Source: Pempheris klunzingeri (Eukaryota; Chordata; Actinopteri; Acropomatiformes; Pempheridae). Taken from it: a DNA stretch of 64,000 nucleotides. Below the pieces are notes generated by a model that made no database searches, was not told the origin of the DNA, and saw only the letters and a program-made list of their open reading frames with translations. Location: contig NC_092035.1 of NCBI RefSeq assembly GCF_042242105.1, positions 13,132,477 to 13,196,476 of the forward strand, in the 5' to 3' direction. Below are positions 54,888 through 64,000 of this stretch, piece after piece. The position numbers and the translations under genes are program-made. Positions within the stretch are counted from its first letter, which is position 1; every line of letters starts with the position of its first letter.

Positions 54888-57800
54888 GAGGAGGGGAGGG
54901 AAGCGGTTTTTCCGGCGAGGAGGACCAGGTTGGGAAGATGCTTTGCCCTCCTGCGAAAAGACGGAAGACAAAGTGACCTGTTGACTTTTTACAAGATAAA
55001 TAAAGAAGAAACACGCGAGATAACTGGAACTGTCATCTTGCTAGAGAGGTCAAAAAGTATACAACCTGTGTTTGTGAGGAGTGGATGAAAGGAAAAGTGA
55101 AGGAAACGACTATTTACAAAGAAGGCATTAATAAAAGACGTACTTATGACAACTAGATGGGAGGATGCAGTGTTTCCCTACATTTTAAATGTAAGACTTT
55201 AGCAAAACTGTAATCAAACTCCACTGACTGGAACGACTGACTTTTTATGTTATAACTCTACAAGAATTAATTACTGGAAGACTGAAAACTGGGGAGGACA
55301 ATTTTCCAGCCTTAACCGTTAACAAACAAATAGTATCTCTCTTGAAGAGAAATATGTTCTCTATCATAAAAGGAATCAGCGGTGTAATTTCAACAACACT
55401 ACTTTGTCTATGGAGGGGAAACACTGTGTGATCCGTCTTTATGTTGATATCTTCTCTCTCTTAAAAGGATGCCTTGGCCTTTTTTTGTTTGTTTTCTTCA
55501 CCAGACGTATTTTGTGTCACTTCAGCCACCTTTTTAAAAACCTTGGGCTAGCATTGTTAGCGTTCACCACAGAAACCAAATGATACTGCTAGCCACAGGC
55601 TTATAAGCCAGTGTCGTCCATGAGTTCCCAACAGCTTTGGTGAAAAGCGCAGTAATGCCGCTTTGTAATCAATTTAGTGGCCAATGTTTTCCTCAAATTG
55701 TGGCGGTGAGAATTCTGTTGGTGTATTTTCCCGTTAGAGTTAAGGTATCCCTTTAATCCTCCTCAAGAGAAGAAGCGCTGACTTCAGAACAGTAGACAGC
55801 TGGATGAATGAATGGATGAATGAATGGGGAAAGCGATTCACTCACCCGTAATGTGCACTCATTCCTCTGAATGGAACTCAAGTGACTTGGACCTACCGCG
55901 TTTTCATCCCTCTTTAAAAACTCTTTACATTACAGCTCCCTCTGCTGATTCATTGACTGGAATGTAATTATACAGTCGTCTCACACTAACAATCAACTAG
56001 TTTTTTAGTTGCTGACATAGAAAAAAATAATTCCCCTTAACTCTTTCTTGTGTCATATTATAAGCTTTTGGCAGTATTGTATAATTACATTCAGTAATCG
56101 GCCTGATGGGACTTTTTTCCCCCCCTCATTGTCTCTCAACCAATCCTGTGTTCTCTCACTTCTCCGCCTGCCTGCTTCGGCTCTGAAGGTGAAAACCTCT
56201 TTATAAAAATGACTTCAATTCAGTGTCACGCCACATTTGCCTTTAAAAGGGCAGGTTTGGGAAGGAAATTCTTGTCCCCCACACTTGCAAAGTATCGACC
56301 CACTCAACTAAATTATACGACACTGATTCGTTGCACGTAGACGTACAGTGCAAAATCTGACAATACAACAAATCTGCCCAATATCGCACCGACTGAATTT
56401 CATCTCTCATTAGTAAGCTTCATGTGTCACACCAGGGGCAGACGGTGAATAGAGGAACACGTCATAAGTGACTTGAAACAGAAATACGTGAAACCGTGCT
56501 TTATTTTGTCATTTGCACAAAGCAGTGTTGTAGTTAAGCAGTGTTAAGCAGATTTTGTGCTCAAAAAACTATTTTTGATGCATTTCAACTAGTTGAAACG
56601 CACTAACAATTTCAAGGCCTATCAGCTTTAATTGGCTCAAGTGGGATAACTCAGACACTCAATGCAGATATGATCCAGCACAAAGAGTGATTCTGAACGG
56701 CGGAGTATTTAAAATTTTAATATCATGCCCCCCCCTCCGAAAAAAATGAAAGCAAAGAACCTCGATTAAACAAAAACTCATCGTGTTGATTACTCTGCAT
56801 CAGTGTTTGCATTTAAAGTGGTATGTTAGTGCTGGCAACGAGGCCGTGTCAGCTCTCCGCCGACGTGTTTGGAAGGACGATGCATCCGCTGTCATGTCGG
56901 CTCTGTTGGCTTAAACACCCAGCTGTCAACGCGTCATCTCACTGTGAAAAATAATCGCTTGCGTATAAGTAAACAAGGCCAGTTCTTATTGTATAGACAG
57001 CGAATACCTGAGAAAATGAGATTGTAGCTAAATACAGGTTATTAGTGATCAACCACACAGATGTTTCTGTCAGACATGTGAAGGTTGGGTACTGGCTAAA
57101 TATTGCCCATTGTAAGCTGTAACGTTTTAACCATGCTCTGATGTAATGAAAGCAGTATTAGTTGTGGGACGATGTTGCCAATCATCTGTAATATGAAGGA
57201 GTGCATTTGCCATGATTTCTCTTTTTCTTTTTTTTATTTAACTAGTGCCATTTGAAAAAGGGGGTGGAGGTATAGAATGGATGCCTTCTGCCTGCACCCA
57301 CCACCTCAGCGAACGCACACTAAACCCCCCCCCCCTTCATTCACCTCTACCCCCATTTCTGTCGGGGGGGGTCACTCATTCCTAGTGAGCCTAGTGACGC
57401 TCCACCAGACATCAAGACCTGTTTCACAGCAAAGGCAGAGTTAGGGTTGGTAAAAAAAAAAAATCAAGCGCACCCATGCTGGCTTGGGTCTAAATCAAAA
57501 CGGATGTAACGTGAAAATAACATCAGCATTTTTCTAATATTACGATTATGTTTTTCACGTGTTTATTTGAACTGCTTTGTTGACTTTATGGTGTTTTTTC
57601 CCTCCCTGTTGATCTAACTGTGTACTAATCAGACTAACCTAATGACAACTTGTGAGCCTTCAGTGATCTGTGACACTTGCTCTTTTTTTTTTTGGCATCA
57701 TCAAATGTCTTTTTTTTTTATCATTATTATTGTCATTGCTGTAAAGTATTTTCTATATGGTTCATGCATGGTGAAATTAAATTATTAAATATGCCTCTCA
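54888..57800 (+). other. chn1: chn1 3' untranslated region (extent inferred)
   Basis: Noncoding sequence after the chn1 stop. Possible polyadenylation signals are AATAAA at 54,999-55,004 (short UTR) and ATTAAA at 57,776-57,781 and 57,784-57,789 (long UTR, about 2.9 kb). The stretch 57,000-57,220 is unique and looks well preserved. It contains no coding exon or transposon that I can recognise. C and G homopolymers occur near 57,326-57,336 and 57,364-57,371. Confidence 0.5.
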
Positions 57801-59328
57801 GTTGGCTCATGTCTGACTCTCCGGCCACTTTATACACACACATACGAGTATACAGTTGATCTGATTCTTTATTAAATCAGCATGCATTCATTCACTGTGA
57901 TGTTGTAGAAGTGCCCGAGGTTAGCTTTTTTTGCTTTAAAATGAAGCAATGTCAGTAGTTATAATATATTATATATAATAGAATATAATTTATAGTCTAA
58001 AGATGTCAAATCAATCAGTATTTCTCAGGAAAATTGGAGAAAAGGCACCTAATCCCTTTATCACATCACTATTCAGACTAGTCAGTGTTTGTGCCTTTGT
58101 ATCACGTGATGTCGCCTCGTGTTGCATTCAATGCCCGCCCACACCGCAGGAGAAAACATCTCACTGCTCTCCAAATGTGTATGAACCTTGTCGCTTTGTT
58201 CTGCCGGTGAGCAGAAAAGTGATTAAAACGTGCTCCGTGTCGGGAAGCACTGCCTACATGGTGAATAACACATAATAATAGATTATGAGCTGCTGAACAG
58301 AAAAACTGAGCTTTTGAGAAGACAAAAGTGGACACAGGCAGTGAGACATGAAACACCACTTATCAGAGATAAGTTATCTCAATATCAACGTATTTAAGAA
58401 TGTCACACTTAAGTATGTGTCCTTTTTTATATTACTCATTAATTATATTATAAGACGCACATATTAACAATATTCTTTACGGCGCAGTGATGTTAGCTTG
58501 CTAGCTAGCTTGCTAATCGCCGCCCTGATTAAACTGGGCTTTAAACTGAGGAACAACAACCAGCCCTGCTGCAGATGCCGGCGTTAATATCATGCTATAC
58601 TTCTGCCGTAAGCCAGCTAACTAATGACTAAATAGTCATCTGTCATGATAAAATGGAGTGTTTTTACCAGCTCCAGGCATTTTAGCGAGTGTTCCCGGGC
58701 TCCGCAGGCCTGCTGTCCGTGGTGACTGGGTCCGCTGCTTCTCTCAAAGTCAAACCTGGCTCATTTACAGCCGCAGTAAAGTCTACAATTAACGCAGCTC
58801 CTCATTAAATGACGCAGTGAAATGTTCCAGCTGTTGGTATGTGTCAGCTGTTTCTGGTGACTTTATGTAACTTAACAAAGGTTAATTGATAGACATGGCG
58901 TCTATAAAAGCATTTATTTATAAAACTAAAACGCAGCGACTGTTTAGAGGACATTTAACATTCCGTGTGTACTCTCTCCTAACATTTCTGGCGGTTTTCT
59001 CGTGTTTTTGGACGGTAGTTACTGATTGAGCAGGAAGGTAAACAGGCGGTCCGGTCTGACTGAGAGGGACTTTGCCTCCCTCTGGTGGTCAATGGGGGAT
59101 AATGGCGGACTGTCCATAGCGCATGCTCAGCTTTTGTAACAATGACTGAAGCATGTGTTGCAGAACAATGACTTCCGGTTTTGTTAATATGAGTGTTTCA
59201 GGGCCCACTAGCTGATGTTGTATTGTATTGTTTGAGGATCTGTGTTGACGTAATGGATCATTAGGTGTTCATTGATCATAGTGACAGCTAACTGTACTTG
59301 TATGGACCGTATTTACTTACAGACATGA
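57801..59328. other. Intergenic DNA between chn1 and the Pol III cluster, with a CpG-rich block
   Basis: 57,801-58,400 is AT-rich and without features. 58,470-59,090 is richer in CpG and contains GCTAGCTAGC-type palindromes (58,500-58,510). It may be a promoter of a gene not otherwise visible here. No protein-coding exon could be confirmed. Confidence 0.45.
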
Positions 59329-59401
59329 GCCTCGTTGGCGCAGTAGGCAGCGCGTCAGTCTCATAATCTGAAGGTCGTGAGTTCGAGCCTCACACGGGGC
59401 A
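59329..59401 (+). tRNA. tRNA-Met (elongator, anticodon CAT)
   Basis: A 73-base cloverleaf starting GCCTCGTTGGCGCAGTAGG, anticodon loop CTCATAA, T arm GAGTTCGAGCCTC, ending GGGGCA. The GCCTCGTT start and G-C acceptor pair mark the elongator, not the initiator tRNA. A TTTT terminator follows at 59,406-59,409. Confidence 0.96.
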
Positions 59402-59730
59402 GATGTTTTGCGCTTTGCTACTCGGTTCACCGTGATTTACATGTTGCAAACAGGGTCTACACACGATCAGTTTTCCCCCCAACAGTGGTGTGTGTGTGTG
59501 TGTGTGTGCTGAGCTTTAGGCAGATGGTGTTCAAAATGCTGCAAAGAGTTTAGTATATAGATATGCGAGTACAGGCTCTTACAAGTGGCGGGCTGACGTC
59601 ACGCGGATGTATGCTAATGTGAGTAGTATGCAGTTAAAAACTAAGGTAAAGTTAAAGATCAATAATTACTGACAGATTGTTCATTGTGGCTTGTTCTTAC
59701 AAAAAAGGATGATTTCTGATGTAGGAACAA

Positions 59731-59803
59731 GCCCGGCTAGCTCAGTCGGTAGAGCATGAGACTCTTAATCTCAGGGTCGTGGGTTCGAGCCCCACGTTGG
59801 GCG
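59731..59803 (+). tRNA. tRNA-Lys (anticodon CTT)
   Basis: A 73-base cloverleaf starting GCCCGGCTAGCTCAGTCGG, anticodon loop CTCTTAA, T arm GGGTTCGAGCCCC, ending TTGGGCG. A T7 terminator begins at 59,810. It lies 330 bases after tRNA-Met on the same strand. Confidence 0.97.
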
Positions 59804-60084
59804 CGAATATTTTTTTGTTTTCTTTCCCCCCCAATTTAATTCAGGTGGCTTCAATTGGATGGTTGCATAAAATACAACATTGCCAAGTTATATTAGGCTG
59901 AACTACGTGGTTGTATTAATTAGAGGATCCCACGCTATACTTCTATTTATGTGTTCATGTTGTTCAGCTTAAATCATTTTGTCCTCTACTAACCTGAACC
60001 TCGGCTGTTGAAGTAAAATCCCAAGGGGAGATCTGGCTCTATAAACTCTGAAGCAGAGCTGCTGTCTGCAGAAGAGAAGAGAAA

Positions 60085-60204
60085 AAGCTTACAGCACCTG
60101 GTATTCCCAGGCGGTCTCCCATCCAAGTACTAACCAGGCCCGACCCTGCTTGGCTTCCGAGATCGGACGAGATCGGGCTTGTTCAGGGTGGTGTGGCCGT
60201 AAGC
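60085..60204 (-). rRNA. 5S rRNA gene, copy 1
   Basis: 120 bases on the minus strand starting GCTTACGGCCACACC and ending GGTGCTGTAAGCTT, with the internal control region intact in outline (AGCAGGGTCGGGCC, GTACTTGGATGGGAGACC). A run of T ends transcription (60,082-60,086). A TATA-like TATAAAAA lies 24-31 bases upstream (60,228-60,235). It differs from copy 2 at positions 12 and 40 (both C here). Confidence 0.96.
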
Positions 60205-60384
60205 GAGAGTGTCACTCACAAAGAGGCTTTTTATAGATGCTGACCTGTAGTTTGGGACAGCACTCTTCAGTAATAGGTCTTTTGTTAAAGTTGCTAAATT
60301 GGTCCCTTTTACAGTGAGGAGGCTGGGGCTGTTATTTTGAGAGTGTAGGAGAAAACAAGGATGTAGTTAAAACAACAAAAGTGT

Positions 60385-60990
60385 TCCCCAAAAAGGAGGA
60401 GAGTGTGGACACACCTTCTCATTCAATGCATTTTCTTTATTTTCATGACTATTTACATTGTAGATTCTCACTGAAGGCATCAAAACTATGAATGAACACA
60501 TGTGGAATTATGAACTTAACAAAAAAAGTGTGAAATAACTGAAAACATGTCTTATATTCTAGTTTCTTCAAAGTAGCCACCCTTTTCATTCTCTTGATGA
60601 GCTTCAAGAGGTAGTCACCTGAAATGGTTTTCCAACAGTCTTGAAGGAGTTCCCAGAGATGCTTAGCACTTGTTGGCCCTTTTGCCTTCACTCTGCGGTC
60701 CATCTCACCCCAAACCGTCTCGATTGGGTTCAGGTCCGGTGACGGTGGAGGCCAGGTCATCTGGCGCAGCGCTCCATCACTCTCCTCCTTGGTCAAATAG
60801 CCCTCACACAGCCTGGAGGGGTGTTTGGGGTCATTGTCCTGTTGAAAAATAAATGATAAACGCAAACCGGATGGGATGGCATGTCGCTGCAGGATGCTGT
60901 GGTAGCCATGCTGGTTCAGTGGGCCTTCAATTTTGAATAAATCCAACAGTGTCACCAGTAAAGCACCAACTGAATAGGACCATGACAAAC
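60385..60990 (-). mobile_element. Truncated Tc1/mariner-type DNA transposon in the 5S spacer
   Basis: Contains the 3' half of a Tc1-like transposase plus 3' noncoding DNA. The 3' end carries the GGACACACCTTCTCATTCAATG-type terminal sequence (about 60,409-60,430), common in fish Tc1 elements. The 5' half, including the left terminal repeat and the DNA-binding domain, is missing. It lies wholly between the two 5S genes. Confidence 0.85.
60449..60988 (-). pseudogene. Tc1-like transposase, C-terminal part
   Basis: A 179-codon open frame with the catalytic-core motifs QQDNDPKH (second Asp) and WPPPSPDLNPIETVWGEMD (Glu), followed by the conserved KGPTSAKHLWELLQDCWKTI. The N-terminal paired-like DNA-binding region and the first catalytic Asp are absent. 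The first 10-15 residues of the open frame do not resemble the family. It should be inactive as a transposase. Confidence 0.88.
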
Positions 60991-61044
60991 TTGTTGTGAA
61001 GTCTAGAGACAGCGCCCTCTGCTGTCTGCAAAAGAGAAGAGAAA

Positions 61045-61164
61045 AAGCTTACAGCACCTGGTATTCCCAGGCGGTCTCCCATCCAAGTACTAACCAGGCC
61101 CGACCCTGCTTGGCTTCCGAGATCAGACGAGATCGGGCTTGTTCAGGGTGGTATGGCCGTAAGC
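61045..61164 (-). rRNA. 5S rRNA gene, copy 2
   Basis: 120 bases on the minus strand, identical to copy 1 except T at positions 12 and 40, the bases found in the usual vertebrate 5S. Both copies share C at position 53 in box A (GCCAAGCAGG), where many vertebrates have T. A TTTAAAA element lies 25-31 bases upstream (61,189-61,195) and a T5 terminator is at 61,042-61,046. The offset from copy 1 is exactly 960 bases. Confidence 0.96.
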
Positions 61165-61195
61165 CACAGGGAGACCTACAAAGAGCTGTTTTAAA

Positions 61196-61481
61196 GGTGC
61201 TCTAATCATCACGGTCACCTTCTACTTTTGCACATGGAGCCCTTCCAAACAACACAAATCATTTCACTATGTAAAGCAAAATTCATAGTACACACTGCGG
61301 TATCTCTGTCGTCCTCACAACATGTTACACTGCAAGACTGCTCAACATTTTTGCTGCAACAAAGCGCTTCATATACTGCAGTATCTGCAAACATGTGGCT
61401 ACACACACACACACAGATGAGCATCAGGGTCACAAGTGTTCCAAAAAAAACAACTACAGCCTAGAATGTAACAAACTACTG
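61196..61481. other. Intergenic sequence upstream of 5S copy 2
   Basis: About 290 bases without recognised genes; includes a short CA run near 61,402-61,413. Confidence 0.6.
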
Positions 61482-62060
61482 CACAAAACACTAATTGCTC
61501 TGACTCACAATATCCCCACAACACTGTGTGGAGACAAAGGCCTGCAAATGCCACCACATGCTCTCACTAGGGTTAGAAATGGATGCTGTTAACTAACCTA
61601 CTGCAGATCATGCCTGGTTCCCTCTCTATCAAACCTGTTTCTATGGTCTCAGACACCCGGAGGCTAACTTAACCAGGCAGCTCAGAAAAGAAAATCTAGC
61701 TCATGTGGTGACATAAGCATGATCCTCCTAACTAATCAATTAAAACCAACCAACAAAAAAACAACACTGGTCATGGGGTACAAACTAACAAGAGACGATC
61801 GACTCACCCACTCCAAGATAACAAAGATTGCCTGCAAAAGAATATCATTTATTTAACCAAACGAACACAACAAAATGCTGGGATCTGAATCAGGTGCCGG
61901 GGAGCTGAGAGAGAGGGAGAGTGTGGGGGAGATACTGCTTATATAGACTGTCCACAGCTCCATACAGGTGTCATCAATCAGCCATCAGCTGCACCTGGAA
62001 CACAGAACACAGAGTGAAAGACACACACACACGCATACACACCAACAAAAAACAACAAAC
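61482..62060 (-). mobile_element. Fragment of the same LTR family (internal region plus partial LTR)
   Basis: 61,482-61,829 matches the internal leader region 43,805-44,151 of the large copy, with small indels. It then joins at 61,830 directly into the LTR (61,830 to about 62,040), skipping the primer site and the LTR end (about 60 bases). The family's third copy in the window, in the same orientation. No target duplication was recognised. Confidence 0.75.
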
Positions 62061-64000
62061 AACAAACACAAGTACGTCACCTTTTCTGATTTGCTGTTGA
62101 GGTTCGTGCGTCACAGGCAGCACGTCCCTGAAGTGATGCTGTGATGCTCTAACAGCTGTGGATGCTGCTTGCGTAGGCGTGTATCTACAGTCAGAACTTT
62201 TAGAATGTGTTTAGATACATTCTATCTTTATCTATGTGCTTCTCAGAACAATAGAGGGGGGGGGGGGACCATTCTGGGGAGGTTCTGCACAACCTGTCTT
62301 TATCTGGCCTCTCTCACGATGAGGGAGCAGGTCTGTTAAAGTTCTAATTTAACACCCTTTTTAAAAGTTTAACACACTTTTGAAATAAAATCCTCAAATC
62401 AAGAGCCCCCCGTGTTAATCACTGCCATACCTAATTAACTCTTCCCTCGTTCCTGACACGGGCTGCTTCAAATGACACATCACGCCATGAACAGAACCAA
62501 AATAACCCCCACATCTGGAAACACAACATTGGACAGAACACCAGTGTCGTGCTCCGATAGAAAAAGACAGGACACGTACACTTGTTTCCATTTATTATCC
62601 TGCCCCTGTTCCATTACAGTCAAAGTGACACGGAAAGAAGAAGAAAAAGCTTGCATAGAGAGATGAAAGTTTATTTTAAGAGAGGAGTGCTGACAAACAT
62701 TCATATTAAAAGTGAGGTGGACTGTACAGAAAGAGTGGTTGGACATCAGACGTGAGGCAGCCGCTTTAGGCTCATAACTTTGGTACATCCTGGTCAGACA
62801 GACGGAGGGCAGTGCATTTAGTGATGGAGATGACGTCGTTATGTTCATTTTGGGAAATTGCAATTATTCTATTTCATTTGAATAAACTGAATTTGCACAA
62901 CTTGTCCACGTTCCTACCCAAGTGTTACCTTCACACATCCTGGATCAGTGTACATTCTCTAAAAGTGTAAACAAGGAGAAGAGTAGGTCCACAGCTTTTG
63001 ATCCATCCTCTGACTCTATAAAATGCTCTGGGTTTTTTTTTGTCCCTTTAACACACGTAGAAAAGCAGTCTTTATCTGTCTGTAGTGACTTTAGTCATAT
63101 GGAAGCCCACTCCTGCCAGGAAAAGAAAAAATAAATGAAAAGTTGTGCAGGATGAACCTAAAAACATTAATGATGAGACGGTCTTATACTTAGACACTAC
63201 TGAGTATGAGAGTATAAGTAATTCAAAATGAAGAGATGCCTATTTTGAGATAGTAATTTAGACAAACATATGACATACCAACTGAAAATCTTGGCTTAGA
63301 ATGATCAGATAACCTTATCTGAACTGGTGCGTTCCTAATTTTTACATTTTAAATCAGAATTATGAGATACTTTGACCAGAATTATGAAAATGACTATCTT
63401 ATAATTACTATCTCATAATCCTGACTTTGCAGGTCAACATTTTAACTGACTTTAACTTTAACTAGGGTTGTTTTTTTCTTGGCTGAACTGGGCTTCCACA
63501 CAGTGTGGATTTAGTCGCGAGGCATTCAGAAGGGTTGGTGTTAGCTCAGGAGCTCAGCGGTTGACTGTTAGGTGTCTTATTCCTGCATGTGCACGGCTGT
63601 ATTTCAATGTGGCAGGTCAAGGCGTGCTTACATTCATAGTGCAGGGCGGGGATGGGGGGGGGGGAATGTGAGTGAAGAGGACGGTAACAAGTATCTCAGT
63701 GTACAAAAGAGAAAAGATTCACTGCAAGCTCCTTCGTGGGTCGTATACAAAAAATGCTCATGCTTTTCTACCATGACGACAGTATGGTTTTCACCGGTGG
63801 CTGCGTGGCTCCACGGAAACTCCACTACACAACCTGATCCAATTGACAAAAACATTAATATTGAGTTGATACGATTAATTCAGCACTGAAATAATGACTT
63901 AGAAGAACTAGTAAATGGTGTCAGAGTATACAGCGTGTGTGATCAAATTCAGCCATACAAGTTACACGAGTGGGCAACATCACGAGTGGAGAGAGAGCAA
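62061..64000. other. Intergenic DNA at the right edge
   Basis: No gene recognised. It contains a G run (62,257-62,267), degenerate ATAATTA/TCTCATAAT-type repeats (about 63,230-63,430) and another G run (63,654-63,664). Open frames here are short and show no family resemblance. Confidence 0.55.

Noticed and set aside
62480-62863. 127-codon minus-strand frame, and a second frame ending ...LSDQDVPKL before a stop near 62,772-62,820
   Set aside because: Neither resembles a family I know. The possible acceptor upstream has no good pyrimidine tract and there is no partner exon in the window. It could be a terminal exon of an unseen gene, but support is too weak.

Overview
This is vertebrate nuclear DNA, most likely from a ray-finned (probably percomorph) teleost. 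Genes are split by GT-AG introns. CA/TG microsatellites are abundant, and several interspersed repeats are of kinds common in fish. The encoded proteins align closely with vertebrate FARP1 and alpha-chimaerin. There is no bacterial-style operon content; most long uninterrupted reading frames are low-complexity or antisense shadows, and the real coding sequence lies in short exons.

Layout. (1) About 1-36,400, minus strand: the 5' part of farp1, a FERM / Rho-GEF protein. Ten coding exons (309-30,143) encode the N-terminus, the FERM domain and the start of the FERM-adjacent region, about 364 residues. The DH and two PH domains lie beyond the left edge. The introns are large (one of 21 kb) and hold microsatellites, a few old repeats and several unique AT-rich blocks that could be regulatory. 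(2) 36,886-36,959, minus strand: a tRNA-Ile(AAT) gene in the short divergent gap. (3) About 37,170-57,800, plus strand: a complete chn1 gene (alpha-chimaerin, a Rac GTPase-activating protein). Fourteen coding exons give a 459-residue SH2-C1-RhoGAP protein. Exon 8 is also used in an extended form, from a start at 51,160, giving the shorter C1-RhoGAP isoform (alpha-1 type) with its own N-terminus. (4) 58,400-59,100: a CpG-rich stretch that could be another promoter. (5) 59,329-61,164: a Pol III cluster with tRNA-Met(CAT), tRNA-Lys(CTT) and two 5S rRNA genes 960 bp apart, with a truncated Tc1-like transposase in the 5S spacer. (6) 61,200-64,000: repeat-rich sequence with no recognised gene.

One LTR-retrotransposon family occurs three times (38,606-39,127; 42,601-44,439; about 61,480-62,060), always antisense to chn1. 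The middle copy is a deletion derivative with two LTRs, a tRNA-Pro-type primer binding site, a broken gag start, a broken RNase H remnant and a polypurine tract. It has no intact protein.

How the genes fit together: FARP-family proteins are exchange factors that switch Rho/Rac GTPases on near plexin and synaptic adhesion receptors. Alpha-chimaerin switches Rac off downstream of ephrin and semaphorin signals. Here a GEF and a GAP for the same class of switch are transcribed divergently from about 1 kb of shared upstream DNA that also holds a tRNA gene. Whether they share regulation is inference only.
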